DNA from: Sphaerisporangium fuscum
Lineage (GTDB): Bacteria; Actinomycetota; Actinomycetes; Streptosporangiales; Streptosporangiaceae
Length of the DNA stretch: 64,000 nt
Direction of reading: 5' to 3'
Assembly (NCBI RefSeq): GCF_018531465.1
Contig: NZ_JAHDTF010000027.1
Coordinates: 1-64,000 of the forward strand
Numbering within the stretch: position 1 is the first letter of the stretch; each line of letters opens with the position of its first letter. Below, one piece after another: positions 1 through 9,284 of the stretch. The notes beneath the pieces are model-generated. The model made no database searches. It was not told where the DNA came from and was given only the letters and a program-made list of their open reading frames with translations. Both the position numbers and the translations under genes were made by a program.

Positions 1-937
1 CGGGCCGTGCCAGGCCGGCAGCCGGTGGCGCCGCGTTCGCCGCCGGGACCGCGGGCCGTGACAGGCGGGTGCCGCGCGAGGCGGCGGAGGGGACGGCGGC
101 GAGCAGCGTCCGCGTGTACGGGTGGGCCGGGGCGGTCAGGACCTCCCCGGCCGTCCCCTCCTCGACGACGGTCCCGTCCTTCATCACCAGGACCCGGTCG
201 GCGATGGAGGAGACGACGGCCAGGTCATGGCTGATCAGCAGCAGCGACGTGCCGCCGGCCCGGCGCTCGGCGAGCAGCCGGAGGATCTGCGCCTGGACGG
301 TGACGTCGAGCGCGGTGGTCGGCTCGTCGGCGATGACCAGCGGCGGTTCGGCGGCGATCGCCGAGGCGATGAGCGCGCGCTGCCGCAGCCCGCCCGAGAG
401 CTGGTGGGGGTGCTGCCGGGCCCGCACCGCGGGCTCGGGGACGCCCACCGCCTCCAGCAGCTCCAGCACCCGCGCCGTGCGCCCGCCCCTCGGCAGGGAA
501 GGGTGCGCGGCGAGCGCCTCGCTTATCTCGGCGCCGACGGTGCGCAGCGGGTCGAGCGAGACCAGGGCGTCCTGAAGGACCAGGCCGGCGTGCCGTCCGC
601 GCAGCCGCCGCCAGTCCGCCGGGCGGAACGACCGGGCGTCCCGGCCGCCCAGTTCCAGCCGGGTGGCGGTCACCACGGCGCCGGGCCCCGCCAGGCCGAG
701 GAGCGAGCGCGCGGTCACGCTCTTGCCCGAGCCCGACTCGCCCACGATGGCGACGCACTCGCCCGGGCCGATCGTGAACGACACGCCTCGCACGGCCTCG
801 ACCCCGGCGGCGGGGAAGGCGACCCGCAGGTCGGCCACCGACACCACGGGCGAGGCGGCGTCGATCCCCCGCTCCTCCCCTCCGGCCGTCGTCCCCCCGT
901 ACGTCCCCGGTGCCCGGCGGTCGGCGATCTCGGTCAT
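1..937 (-). CDS. Oligopeptide-type ABC transporter ATP-binding protein, cut by the left edge
   Basis: Energises the transporter encoded just upstream; cytoplasmic ATPase of the DppD/OppD class. About 312 residues are visible and the frame is still open at base 1, so the C-terminus (perhaps a second ATPase domain) is missing. Visible motifs are Walker A GESGSGKS near residue 67, a Q-loop VLQDALVSLDP, the signature LSGGLRQR, Walker B with DEPTTALDV and the switch ISHDL. The ATG overlaps the stop of the preceding permease as ATGA, which fixes the start and implies translational coupling. The family assignment is secure; the substrate is inferred from the monooxygenases in the same operon. Confidence 0.9.
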   Translation of the reverse strand, partial: MTEIADRRAPGTYGGTTAGGEERGIDAASPVVSVADLRVAFPAAGVEAVRGVSFTIGPGECVAIVGESGSGKSVTARSLLGLAGPGAVVTATRLELGGRDARSFRPADWRRLRGRHAGLVLQDALVSLDPLRTVGAEISEALAAHPSLPRGGRTARVLELLEAVGVPEPAVRARQHPHQLSGGLRQRALIASAIAAEPPLVIADEPTTALDVTVQAQILRLLAERRAGGTSLLLISHDLAVVSSIADRVLVMKDGTVVEEGTAGEVLTAPAHPYTRTLLAAVPSAASRGTRLSRPAVPAANAAPPAAGLARP

Positions 938-1764
938 CGGGTTCTCCCGTCGAAGCGGCGTTGCAGGCGCCGTCCGGTCACGGTCAGGCAGGCGACCGTG
1001 GCGATGATCGCGGCCGCCGGGAACAGCGCCTCCCACGAGGCGATGCGCAGGTACCCGCGGGCCTCCGACAGCATCGCGCCCCACTCCGGGGAGGGCGGCT
1101 GCGGGCCCAGCCCGAGGAAGCTGAGCCCGGAGGCGGCGATGATCGCCTGCCCGAGCCCGACGGTGGCCAGCACCGGGATCGGCCCGAGGACGTTGGGCAG
1201 CACGTGCCGCACGATCAGGACCGCCCGGGGCAGGCCGAACGTCACGGCCTGCTCGACGTACGCCGACCGCCGTACGACGAAGGTCTGCGCGCGGACGACG
1301 CGGGCGTAGGTGGGGATCTGGGCGACGCCGATCGCGACGATCACGCTGCCGGTGCCCGGCCCGGTGATCGCGATGACGAACAGGGCGAGGAGCAGTTCGG
1401 GGAGGGTCGACAGGACGTCGAGCGACCGGGCGAGCGCCTCGTCGGCCCAGCGGGGCGACAGCCCCGCCGCCAGGCCGGTCAGCACGCCGGCGCCCGCGGC
1501 CAGCCCGACCGCGAGCAGGCCGATGCCCGTGGAGTGGCGTGCCCCGTGCACGACCCGGGCGAGGACGTCGCGGCCGAGGTGGTCGGTGCCGAACCAGTGG
1601 GCGGCGCCGGGGGGCCGCAGCGCCTGCAGCGGGTCGGCCGCGAGGGGGTCGGCGCCGGTCAGCACCTCCGGTGCGGCCACCGCCACGACCAGCAGGGCGA
1701 GGACGACGGCCGCGGGCGCCAGACGGTACGGCCGGCGGCGCGCCGGCAGGGCGATCCCGGCCAT
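934..1764 (-). CDS. ABC transporter permease, DppC/OppC type
   Basis: Inner-membrane permease, 276 residues, pairing with the DppB-type protein just upstream. An N-terminal membrane segment is followed by the conserved WFGTDHLGRDV region, typical of the OppC N-terminal domain, then further hydrophobic segments and an EAA-like cytoplasmic loop near GLPRAVLIVRHVLPN. The ATG at 1764 overlaps the upstream stop as ATGA. The start is therefore the internal Met (MAGIALPAR) and not an upstream start in the same frame. Length is normal for the family. Expected to act with the binding lipoprotein and ATPase of the same operon. Confidence 0.92.
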   Translation of the reverse strand: MAGIALPARRRPYRLAPAAVVLALLVVAVAAPEVLTGADPLAADPLQALRPPGAAHWFGTDHLGRDVLARVVHGARHSTGIGLLAVGLAAGAGVLTGLAAGLSPRWADEALARSLDVLSTLPELLLALFVIAITGPGTGSVIVAIGVAQIPTYARVVRAQTFVVRRSAYVEQAVTFGLPRAVLIVRHVLPNVLGPIPVLATVGLGQAIIAASGLSFLGLGPQPPSPEWGAMLSEARGYLRIASWEALFPAAAIIATVACLTVTGRRLQRRFDGRTR

Positions 1765-2747
1765 CAGCCGGTCCTCAGCCGGGGGTCGATGAGGCGGTAG
1801 GCGATGTCGAGGAGGGTGCTGACGGTCACGTACACCAGCGCCGAAAGGATCACCAGCGCCATCACGACCGGCATGTCCTTGCCGGTCACCGCGAGCAGCG
1901 TGACCTGGCCGAGTCCGGGCCGGCCGAACACGGCCTCCACGATGATCGCCCCGCTCAGCAGCAGGCCGGTGAACCAGCCGGTGAGCGTGACCGCGGGCAG
2001 CAGCGCGTGGCGCAGGGCGTGCCGGGCCACCAGGGCCCGCTCGGTCAGCCCGCGAGCGCGGGCCGTGACCGCGAACGGCTGCTCCATGGCCCGCTCCAGC
2101 CCTTCCCTGAGCACCTGGCCGAGCACCCCGGCGATGGGCAGCCCGAGCGTCAGCGCGGGCAGCACCAGCGCGTTCCAGCCCTGGGCGCCCGACACGGGGA
2201 ACCAGCCGAGCCTGAAGGAGAGCACGGCCAGCAGCAGGAGCCCGATCACGAACGGCGGCACGGACACGGCCACCAGCTCGGCGCCGGAGGCCACGCGCCG
2301 GGCCCAGGCGCCCCGGCCCGCCGTGGCGAGCGCGACCGCGACGGCGAGGACGACGCCGGTCGCCGCGGCGGCCAGGGTGAGCTGCGCGGTCGGCCCGATC
2401 TGCGAGGCGAGGACCTCCCCCACGCCCCGTTGCAGCTGGTAGGAGCGGCCGAGGTCGCCGTGGAGGAGCCGGCCGAGATAGGTCAGGTACCGGACGGCCG
2501 CCGGGCGGTCCAGCCCCCACTCGGCGGCGATCCGCGCCCGGATCTCGGGAGTGTCGGCCCCGTCGCCGATGAGGACGTCCACGACGTCGCCCGGGGCGAG
2601 CAGGAGGGCCAGGTAGGCGGCGGTCGCCGCCGCCCACAGCACGGCCAGCCCCGAGGCGAGCCGCCGGGCGACGGCCACCCCCGTCCGCCGGCCCCGGCGG
2701 TCCTTCTCCGCCCGACGCCGGCCGAGGCTGAGCGCGCGCTCGCTCAC
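1764..2747 (-). CDS. ABC transporter permease, DppB/OppB type
   Basis: Inner-membrane permease of 327 residues, partner of the DppC-type protein. It starts with GTG (VSERALSLG) overlapping the lipoprotein stop as GTGA. About six hydrophobic segments are visible. The family loop with ARGLTERALVARHALRHA before the last segments is the EAA-type ATPase contact. GLDRPAAVRYLTYLGRLLHGDLG matches the usual DppB periplasmic region. Stop and next start are again interlocked. The family is clear; the solute is not determined by sequence. Confidence 0.92.
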   Translation of the reverse strand: MSERALSLGRRRAEKDRRGRRTGVAVARRLASGLAVLWAAATAAYLALLLAPGDVVDVLIGDGADTPEIRARIAAEWGLDRPAAVRYLTYLGRLLHGDLGRSYQLQRGVGEVLASQIGPTAQLTLAAAATGVVLAVAVALATAGRGAWARRVASGAELVAVSVPPFVIGLLLLAVLSFRLGWFPVSGAQGWNALVLPALTLGLPIAGVLGQVLREGLERAMEQPFAVTARARGLTERALVARHALRHALLPAVTLTGWFTGLLLSGAIIVEAVFGRPGLGQVTLLAVTGKDMPVVMALVILSALVYVTVSTLLDIAYRLIDPRLRTG

Positions 2748-4384
2748 GTGCCGATCCGGACGTCGTAGGCGCTCGCGGGCGTGCCGGAGCCGGGCTCGAA
2801 GCCGAGGCCCTGGATCTCCTTGCGGGCGGCGATCTGGTCGCTCGGCACGTACACCGGCCAGACGATGGCCTCGTCGGCGACGACCTTCCGCTGGATCTTC
2901 GCGTAGAGGGCCTTGCGCTCCCCGATCCGCGAGCCGGCCGACGCCTCGGCCAGCCACCTGTCGACCTCGGCGTCCTTGAAGTGGGTGCGGTTGATCGCGC
3001 CCTTCTCCGGCAGGATCAGGTTCAGCGCGGTCCCGGCGTCGGAGTCGCCACGGGAGTTGCCGAACAGCTCGTACTGGTCGTCGTCCAGCGCCTTCTGCGC
3101 CGTGCCCTGGTCGACGACCTTCACCTGGAAGTCGATGCCGGCGGTCTGCTTGACCTGGGCCTGGATGGCCTGGGCCAGGATCTCGCGGCGGTCGCGGACG
3201 AAGGGGGCGGAGGCGACCTCGCGCACGGTGAGCCTCCTGCCGTCCTTGGTGCGATATCCCTGGGCGTCCCTGCCGGTCCATCCGGCCTGGTCGAGCAGGG
3301 CGTTGGCCTTGGCCGCGTCGCCGCCGTAGGTGTGCTCGAGGCTCGGGTCGTAGAACTGGCCGCTCTGCGCCACGATGCTCCAGGCCCGGGTGGCGGTGCC
3401 CTGGTAGACCGAGGCGAGCACCTTGTCCAGGTCGACGGCCTCGCGGAACGCCTGCCGTACGCGCTTGTCGTCGAAGGGGGCGTGGGAGGTGTTGAAGTAG
3501 TAGGAGTACGAGGTGCCGGAGTTGAGGGCGGTCCGGTAGGTCAGGCCGGGGTCGTTCTTCACCAGGGCGACCTCCGTGGCGGGCACCCCGTCGATGACCT
3601 GCACCTGGCCGGAGGTGAGCGCCCCGACGCGGACCGACGCCTCGGGCAGGAAGCGGTAGGTGATCTCGGCGAGGTGGGCCGGTCCCTGGTGGCCGGCGGT
3701 GGCGGGCGCCCACTTGTAGGCGGGGTTGCGCCGGTAGTGCGCCTCCTGGCCGCGCACGTACCGGTCGAGGATGAACGGCCCGGTGCCGACGACGTCCGGG
3801 CCGCCCGCCTTGAGGTCCTTGGCGTTCTTCAGGGACCTGGGTGAGACCTGCCCGGCGTACGGCGAGGACAGGAAGTCGAGGAACAGCCCGTCCGGCTCCT
3901 TCAGGACGATCTTGACGGTGGTGGGCGAGACGACCTCGGTGTGGTCGTAGGCGTGCAGCTGGATCGCGGCGACCGCCGGGTTGTAGCCGGGGGCGTGCAG
4001 CTGGTCGAGGTTGGCCTTGACCGCGGCGGCGTCGAACTTCTCCCCGTCGTGGAAGGTGACGTCGTCGCGCAACCGCAAGGTGTAGGTCCGCCCGTCCTTG
4101 GAGACCTGCCAGGACGTGGCGAGCCAGGGGACGAACCGGCCGTCCTTCGTGCGCGCCACGAGCGCGTCGAACTGATCGAACACCAGCAGTCTGGCCTTGT
4201 TCTGCGCCCACTGCTGGGGGTTGAAGGTGATGGGCTGGGTCTCGACGGCCCAGGTCAGCGACCCGCCGGAGGCGGTCTCGGGGGCCGGGCCGGCCTGCGT
4301 CCCGCACGCGGCCGCCAGCAGGGCGGCGGCCAGCGCGGGGAGCACGCGCCGGGTGGAGATCTTCGGTCCTCCCGCCACGGTCAT
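2744..4384 (-). CDS. ABC transporter substrate-binding lipoprotein, family 5 (oligopeptide type)
   Basis: Extracellular solute receptor of 546 residues, anchored by lipid. The N-terminus has two arginines, a hydrophobic stretch and a lipobox-like LAAAC followed by GTQAG. The body has family-5 hallmarks: an FDQFDALV start of the mature domain, WQVSKDGRTYTLRLRDDVTFHDG, and VVGTGPFILDRY. Members of this family bind peptides, nickel chelates, oligosaccharides and small organosulfur compounds. The four flavin monooxygenases directly upstream favour an organosulfur or related xenobiotic ligand, which is an inference. The ATG overlaps the preceding stop as ATGA. Confidence 0.92.
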   Translation of the reverse strand: MTVAGGPKISTRRVLPALAAALLAAACGTQAGPAPETASGGSLTWAVETQPITFNPQQWAQNKARLLVFDQFDALVARTKDGRFVPWLATSWQVSKDGRTYTLRLRDDVTFHDGEKFDAAAVKANLDQLHAPGYNPAVAAIQLHAYDHTEVVSPTTVKIVLKEPDGLFLDFLSSPYAGQVSPRSLKNAKDLKAGGPDVVGTGPFILDRYVRGQEAHYRRNPAYKWAPATAGHQGPAHLAEITYRFLPEASVRVGALTSGQVQVIDGVPATEVALVKNDPGLTYRTALNSGTSYSYYFNTSHAPFDDKRVRQAFREAVDLDKVLASVYQGTATRAWSIVAQSGQFYDPSLEHTYGGDAAKANALLDQAGWTGRDAQGYRTKDGRRLTVREVASAPFVRDRREILAQAIQAQVKQTAGIDFQVKVVDQGTAQKALDDDQYELFGNSRGDSDAGTALNLILPEKGAINRTHFKDAEVDRWLAEASAGSRIGERKALYAKIQRKVVADEAIVWPVYVPSDQIAARKEIQGLGFEPGSGTPASAYDVRIGT

Positions 4385-5517
4385 CGGCCTTCCCGCCACG
4401 CCGCGGCCAGCAGTTCGTAGGAGCGCACGCGGTCGGCGTGCGCGTGCGTCGCGGTGGTGACCAGGAGTTCGTCGGCCCGCGTGGCGCGCTGGAGCACCCG
4501 CAGCCGTTCGGTCACCGTCTCCGGTGACCCGACGAACTGCGTGTCGACCCGGTCGGCCACCAGCGCCCGGTCCGCCTCGCTCCAGACGTGGGCGCCGGCC
4601 TCCTCCGGGCTGGGGTACGGCATGGCGCCCTGGCCGGTGCGGATGCTGCGCACCCACAGCGGGTACGGCTTGGCGAGTTCGGCGGCCGTGGCGTCGTCCT
4701 CGGCCACGACCGCGTCGGCGGAGACGACCACGTACGGCTCGGCCAGCGTCGCCGAGGGCTTGAACGCCTCGCGGTAGGCCTCCACGGCCTCCAGCACCGA
4801 GGACGGGCTGACGTGGTAGTTCGCCGCGAACGGCAGCCCGCGCTCCCCCGCCACCTGGGCGCTCTGCCCGCCGCTGCTGCCCAGGATCCACACCTCGACG
4901 TCCGCGCCCTCGCCGGGCACCGCGTGCGCGGCGTACCCGTCCGGAGAGGTGAAGGTGCCGCGCAGGAAGGCGATCACGTCGTCGACCTGCTCGGCGAAGT
5001 CGGGGGTCCGCGCGCCCGGCTGCTGCAGCAGCGACGCCTGGAAGGCCAGCTGCGGGGACCGGGCCAGCGCGGACCAGTCGAACGGCGGCGGGATGAGCAG
5101 CCCGTCCACGACGCGGGAGCCGGCGGGCCCGGCCGGCCGCTCCGGCGGCTTGGCGGTCTGTCCGGCCAGCTCGGCCCGGCGCTGCCCCGACCGGCCGAGG
5201 CCGAGGTCGACGCGGCCGGGATGCAGGGCGTCGATCAGGCCGAACTGCTCGACCACGGCCAGGGGCGTCTGGTGCCCGAGCTGCACCGCGCCGGAGCCCA
5301 CCCTGATGCGGCTGGTGGCGGCGGCGACCAGGGCGATCAGGACGGCCGGGGCCGAGCTCGCGACCCCGGCGGCGAAGTGGTGCTCGGCCAGCCAGTACCG
5401 GTGGTAGCCGAACTCCTCGGCCCGCCGGGCGAGGTCGAGCGTGTCACGCAGCGCGTCGCCGGCGGTGCTCCCGGACGGGATGGGTGCCAGATCGAGGATG
5501 GACAGGGGAACGGTCAT
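4381..5517 (-). CDS. LLM-class flavin-dependent oxidoreductase (MsnO8-like)
   Basis: TIM-barrel flavin monooxygenase of 378 residues, cytoplasmic, expected to need reduced flavin from a separate reductase. It shows the bacterial-luciferase signature of this subfamily: an early YHRYWLAEHH stretch near residue 40, SRIRVGSGAV, and PGRVDLGLGRSG. The C-terminal part has a GSPETVTERL segment. No flavin reductase gene is seen in the window. Start ATG overlaps the upstream stop as ATGA. Substrate unknown; co-transcription with three further monooxygenases and a transporter argues for oxidation of an imported compound. Confidence 0.88.
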   Translation of the reverse strand: MTVPLSILDLAPIPSGSTAGDALRDTLDLARRAEEFGYHRYWLAEHHFAAGVASSAPAVLIALVAAATSRIRVGSGAVQLGHQTPLAVVEQFGLIDALHPGRVDLGLGRSGQRRAELAGQTAKPPERPAGPAGSRVVDGLLIPPPFDWSALARSPQLAFQASLLQQPGARTPDFAEQVDDVIAFLRGTFTSPDGYAAHAVPGEGADVEVWILGSSGGQSAQVAGERGLPFAANYHVSPSSVLEAVEAYREAFKPSATLAEPYVVVSADAVVAEDDATAAELAKPYPLWVRSIRTGQGAMPYPSPEEAGAHVWSEADRALVADRVDTQFVGSPETVTERLRVLQRATRADELLVTTATHAHADRVRSYELLAAAWREGR

Positions 5518-6548
5518 GACAGCCCTTCCGGGAACGGCCTGCTGGGGATCTCTCGGCGGAGCACGGGGGCGATCTCCGCCTGGAACAGTTCGAGCGCGGC
5601 GCGGTGCCGGGCGGGGGGCAGCCCGTCGGCGTCGGCGTGCAGGTGCATCACCTCGTGCCCGAAACGCTTGTGGTAGCGGAGGACCTTGTCGATGATCTGC
5701 TGGGGACTGCCCACGAGGTGCGAGCCGCGTTCGACGGCGTCCTCCAGCGAGTCGAACACCCGCGGCGCGCCGTACCTCCTGAACGTCTCCTGCCGCGCCT
5801 CGAAGATCGGCCGGTAGGTCTCGATCGCCTCCTGCGAGGTGGGGGCGGTGTAGAACGCCGCGGTCCCGGCCCCCACCAGGGCGCCGGCCGGGTCGTGCCC
5901 GTAGTACGCCCACCGCTCGCGGTAGTGGTCGATCAGCTCGGCGTACGGCTCGATGGGGTTGGTGACGTTGGCGGAGAACAGCGGGTCGCCGTAGCGGGCG
6001 GCCAGGTCCACCGAGTCCTTGCTGGTGGCGCTGCCGTGCCAGACGCGGATCGGCCGCTGCAACGGCCGCGGCAGGGCCTCGGCGTCGGTGAGCGAGGGCC
6101 GGAAGCGGCCCTCCCAGGTGACCTTGTCCTCCCGCCACAGCCGGCGGAACAGGTCGTACCCCTCGGCGTTGCGGTCCCACTGGTCCTCGGTGGTGACGTG
6201 GAACAGCTCGGCCTGCGCGGATCCGTTGCCCTTGCCGATGATCAGTTCGAGGCGGCCGCCGGACAGGTGGTCGAGGGTGGCGTAGTCCTCGTAGGCCCGC
6301 ACGGGGTCGAGGAGGCTGAGGGTGGTGACGGCGGTGAACAGCCGGATGCGAGAGGTCCTGGCGGCGATGTGGCTGAGCACCACGGGCGGCGAGGAGGAGA
6401 TGAACGGCCGCTCGTGCCGCTCCCCCACCCCGAACCCGTCGAAGCCGAGCTCCTCGGCCAGCACCGCGCCGGCGACGACCTCGCGGAACCGTTCGGTGGT
6501 GGAGACCCTGCCGTCGTGCGCGATGAGGGTGATCGCGAGGAACTTCAC
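5514..6548 (-). CDS. LLM-class flavin-dependent oxidoreductase
   Basis: Second luciferase-like monooxygenase of the operon, 344 residues. Starts with GTG (VKFLAITLI), overlapping the previous stop as GTGA. Recognisable family elements are GFDGFGVGERHERPF, SRIRLFTAVTTLSLLDPVRAYEDYATLDHLSGGR and LIIGKGNG, then a C-terminal VGSPQQIIDKVLRYHKRFG typical of the flavin-binding TIM barrel family. It is clearly divergent from the other three in sequence. The four are therefore likely to act on different substrates or steps and do not look like a recent duplication. Function beyond family is inferred. Confidence 0.87.
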   Translation of the reverse strand: MKFLAITLIAHDGRVSTTERFREVVAGAVLAEELGFDGFGVGERHERPFISSSPPVVLSHIAARTSRIRLFTAVTTLSLLDPVRAYEDYATLDHLSGGRLELIIGKGNGSAQAELFHVTTEDQWDRNAEGYDLFRRLWREDKVTWEGRFRPSLTDAEALPRPLQRPIRVWHGSATSKDSVDLAARYGDPLFSANVTNPIEPYAELIDHYRERWAYYGHDPAGALVGAGTAAFYTAPTSQEAIETYRPIFEARQETFRRYGAPRVFDSLEDAVERGSHLVGSPQQIIDKVLRYHKRFGHEVMHLHADADGLPPARHRAALELFQAEIAPVLRREIPSRPFPEGLS

Positions 6549-7801
6549 GCTGTGGTCGCCTTCTCGTGCAGGTCGGCGGGGTGGTGGGGGTCGAGGACCT
6601 TGCGCGGGTCGACGAGCCGGTCCCGGCCCTCCGGCGTCCGGTAGCGGCCGGCGGGACGGGGAAGGCCGAGCAGCCCGCGCAGGGTCGCCGCCTCGTACCG
6701 GTCCCGGAAGGCGCCGCGGGCGCGCAGTTCGGGGACCAGCCGTCGGCTGATCGCCTCCAGGTCCAGCGGCAGCACGCCCGGGCGCAGCCGGAAGCCCTGG
6801 ATCCCGGCGCGCCGCCAGTCGAGCAGCAGGTCGGCCAGCTCCCCCGCGCTCCCGGCGAACACGGCGGCGTCGGAGACCGGCTCCGCCCCGGCCAGCTCGT
6901 CCAGCCGGGCCCTGCGCTCCACGGCGTCCTCGCCGAGGAAGACCAGCAGGTCGGCGAAGATCTTCAGCGGCTCCCCCTCCCTCGGGACGCTCCGGACCTG
7001 CCGGACGATCGCCTCGGCCTCCTCGCGGCTGTGCGGGGTGACGAACACCACGTCGGCCGAGCGGGCGGGCAGCTCGTACGGCACCCGGGAGCGGCCGTGG
7101 TCGAGCACCGTGACGAGCGGCTGGCCCTGGGGCGGGCGCGGGGTGATCGAGGGGCCCTTCACCGAGAAGGCCGGCCCGGCGAAGTCGATGTAGTGGAGCT
7201 TGTCCCGGTCGACGAACCTGCCGGTCGCCACGTCGCGGATCTCGGCGTCGTCCTCCCAGCTGTCCCACAGGCGGCGGGCCACCTCCACGGCGTCCGCGGC
7301 CTCCTCGAACAGGCCGGCGACCCGGTCGGGCGACAGGTCGTCCGGGTCGAGGAGGGGCACGTCCCTGCGCCCGAAGTTCGCGGCCTCGGACCTGCGGGGC
7401 GAGACCTGCACCCGCCAGCCCGCCCGTCCGAGACTGACGTGGTCGAGAGTGGCGATGCCGATCGCCACGTGGAACGGCTCGGTGTGGGTGGTGGTGGCGG
7501 TCGGCACCAGGCCGACGCGGCTGGTCAGGGGCGCGATCGCGGCCGCGATCAGCACCGCGTCCAGGCGTCCGCGGACCTGGTCGGCCCGTCCGTCGGGACC
7601 GTCGAGGAGCGTGGACTGCAGCCCGAGGGAGTCCTCGATCGTGACGAAGTCGAGCAGGCCGCGCTCGGCCTCGGCGGCGAGCCCGGCCCAGTACCGCGCG
7701 GTGAGCAGCGCCCTGGGGGCGGCGGCCGGGTCGCGCCAGGCCGCCGGGTGCCATCCGGCGCCGTCGAGGGCGACGGCCAGGTGCAAGGGGGCGGTCGTCA
7801 C
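6545..7801 (-). CDS. LLM-class flavin-dependent monooxygenase (NtaA/DszA-like)
   Basis: Third flavin monooxygenase, 418 residues, with features of the longer NtaA/SnaA/DszA group: an early DFVTIEDSLG segment, SRVGLVPTATTTHTEPFHVA, the ATLDHVSLGRAGW stretch, and a long insertion before the C-terminal barrel half. That group oxidises N- or S-containing organic substrates with FMNH2. Starts with GTG at 7801. An AAGGA ribosome binding site lies about five bases upstream, inside the preceding 44-codon ORF, and the start overlaps that ORF's stop as GTGA. Confidence 0.87.
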   Translation of the reverse strand: MTTAPLHLAVALDGAGWHPAAWRDPAAAPRALLTARYWAGLAAEAERGLLDFVTIEDSLGLQSTLLDGPDGRADQVRGRLDAVLIAAAIAPLTSRVGLVPTATTTHTEPFHVAIGIATLDHVSLGRAGWRVQVSPRRSEAANFGRRDVPLLDPDDLSPDRVAGLFEEAADAVEVARRLWDSWEDDAEIRDVATGRFVDRDKLHYIDFAGPAFSVKGPSITPRPPQGQPLVTVLDHGRSRVPYELPARSADVVFVTPHSREEAEAIVRQVRSVPREGEPLKIFADLLVFLGEDAVERRARLDELAGAEPVSDAAVFAGSAGELADLLLDWRRAGIQGFRLRPGVLPLDLEAISRRLVPELRARGAFRDRYEAATLRGLLGLPRPAGRYRTPEGRDRLVDPRKVLDPHHPADLHEKATTA

Positions 7802-7932
7802 AACGTTCCTTCCGGGACGGGGGCGGATTCCTGCGGGACGGCGACGGATTCCTGCGGGGACAGGGCACCGCCGCGGCCTCCTGACGGCTTCGCGCCCGCC
7901 GGCAGTGGCGGGCGCGGGGACAGGGCCGTCAC
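7798..7932 (-). CDS. Small ORF (44 aa) linking two monooxygenase genes; function unknown
   Basis: Between two monooxygenase genes a 45-codon frame begins with GTG overlapping the upstream stop (GTGA). It ends with TGA overlapping the downstream GTG start (GTGA). It thus continues the 4-base overlap chain seen at every other junction here. The predicted product is Pro/Ser/Gly rich with a short internal repeat (SPQES, VPQES). No domain is recognised. It may be a translated coupler with no protein function, a real small protein, or chance. The interlocked ends are visible; expression is not known. Confidence 0.4.
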   Translation of the reverse strand: MTALSPRPPLPAGAKPSGGRGGALSPQESVAVPQESAPVPEGTL

Positions 7933-9284
7933 GGCGCCACTCCGGGCCAGGCGGGCACCGCCAGGCCGAGGTGGTCGCGGAGCGTGCTCCCCTCGTACTC
8001 GGCGCGGAACACGCCGCGCTCCTGCAGGAGCGGGACGACCCGGTCGACGAAGTCGTCCAGCCCTCCGGGGGTGAGGTGCGGGACGAGGATGAAGCCGTCG
8101 GCGGCGTCGGCGCGGACGAACTCCTCGATCCGCCGGGCCACCGTCTCCGGCGACCCGACGAACGACTGGCGGCCGGTCATCTCGATGACCAGATCGCGGA
8201 TGCTCAGGCCCTTCTCCTCGGCCACCGCGCGCCACTTGGCCGCGACCGCGCCCCGGTCGGCGAGCCGGACCCGGCCCTGCGAGAGGTCCTGCTCCAGCGC
8301 GGGCTCGACGTCGGGGAGCGGGCCCTCGGGGTCGTAGGCGGACATGTCCCGGCCCCACACCTGCTCCAGGAAGGCGATCGCGGTCTGCGGGCCGACCTGC
8401 AGGCGGCGGATCTCGGCCGCGTTCTCCGCCGCCTCGGCGTCGGTGTCCCCCAGGGCGTAGGTGGCGGCGGGCATGATCTTCAGCTCGTGCCTCGCGCGGC
8501 CGTACTTCGCCAGGCGGCGCTTGACGTCGGCGTAGAACGCCCGGCCGTCCTCCAGGGTGCCGTGGCGGCTGAAGATGATGTCGGCGTTCGCGGCGGCGAA
8601 CTCCCTGCCCTCGTCGGAGTCGCCGGCCTGGATGACCACCGGGTGCCCCTGCGGGCTGCGCGGCACGTTGAACAGCGCCTCGACGTCGAACTGCTCGCCC
8701 CGGTGCCGGACCGTCGCGACCGAGCCCGGCCTCAGGAACGTTCCCGCCTCCCGGTCCGCGAGGATCGCCCCGGGCCGCCAGGAGTCCCACAGCCGGCGCG
8801 ACAGCCGTACGAACTCCTCGGCCCGGGTGTAGCGGTCGGCGCGGTCGAGGTAGCCGCCGCGGCGGAAGTTCTCGCCGGTGAAGGCGTCGGAGGTGGTCAC
8901 CACGTTCCAGGCCGCCCGCCCACCGCTGAGGTGGTCGAGGGTGGCGAGGCGCCTGGCCAGCTCGTAGGGCTCGTTGAAGGTCGCGTTGACCGTCGCCGCC
9001 AGGCCGAGCCGCTCGGTGACCGCCGTGAGGGCGGCCAGGACGGTGAGCGACTCCGGACGCCCGACCACGTCGAGGTCGTGGATCCGCCCCTTCAGCTCGC
9101 GCAGCCGCAGGCCTTCGGCGAGGAAGAAGAAGTCGAACCTGCCGCGCTCGGCGGTCCGGGCCAGGTGCTCGAAGGAGGAGAAGTCGATCTGACTGCGCGA
9201 TCGCGGGTCCGCCCACACGGTGGTGTTGTTCACCCCGGGGAAGTGCGCGGCCAGATGGACCTGCTTCTTGGGCGGCGCCGTCAT
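7929..9284 (-). CDS. NtaA/SnaA/DszA-family FMN-dependent monooxygenase
   Basis: First enzyme of the operon, about 451 residues. The family is recognised by QVHLAAHFPGVNN at the N-terminus, FDFFFLAEGLRLR, ATLDHLSGGRAAWNVVTT, then NFRRGGYLDRADRYTRAEEF, and SPQGHPVVIQAGDSDEGREFAA. Members (nitrilotriacetate, pristinamycin IIA and dibenzothiophene-sulfone oxygenases) use FMNH2 supplied by a reductase. I chose ATG 9284 (MTAPPKK): it is preceded by a G-rich site and overlaps the 50-codon leader ORF as ATGA. An ATG 13 codons upstream in the same frame has no ribosome binding site. Confidence 0.88.
   Translation of the reverse strand: MTAPPKKQVHLAAHFPGVNNTTVWADPRSRSQIDFSSFEHLARTAERGRFDFFFLAEGLRLRELKGRIHDLDVVGRPESLTVLAALTAVTERLGLAATVNATFNEPYELARRLATLDHLSGGRAAWNVVTTSDAFTGENFRRGGYLDRADRYTRAEEFVRLSRRLWDSWRPGAILADREAGTFLRPGSVATVRHRGEQFDVEALFNVPRSPQGHPVVIQAGDSDEGREFAAANADIIFSRHGTLEDGRAFYADVKRRLAKYGRARHELKIMPAATYALGDTDAEAAENAAEIRRLQVGPQTAIAFLEQVWGRDMSAYDPEGPLPDVEPALEQDLSQGRVRLADRGAVAAKWRAVAEEKGLSIRDLVIEMTGRQSFVGSPETVARRIEEFVRADAADGFILVPHLTPGGLDDFVDRVVPLLQERGVFRAEYEGSTLRDHLGLAVPAWPGVAP

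Noticed and set aside
122..1309. Long plus-strand open frame at the left edge
   Set aside because: It is the antisense of the ABC ATPase and permease genes, with product composition (Arg/Gly/Asp-rich, no domain) typical of shadow frames in high-GC DNA.
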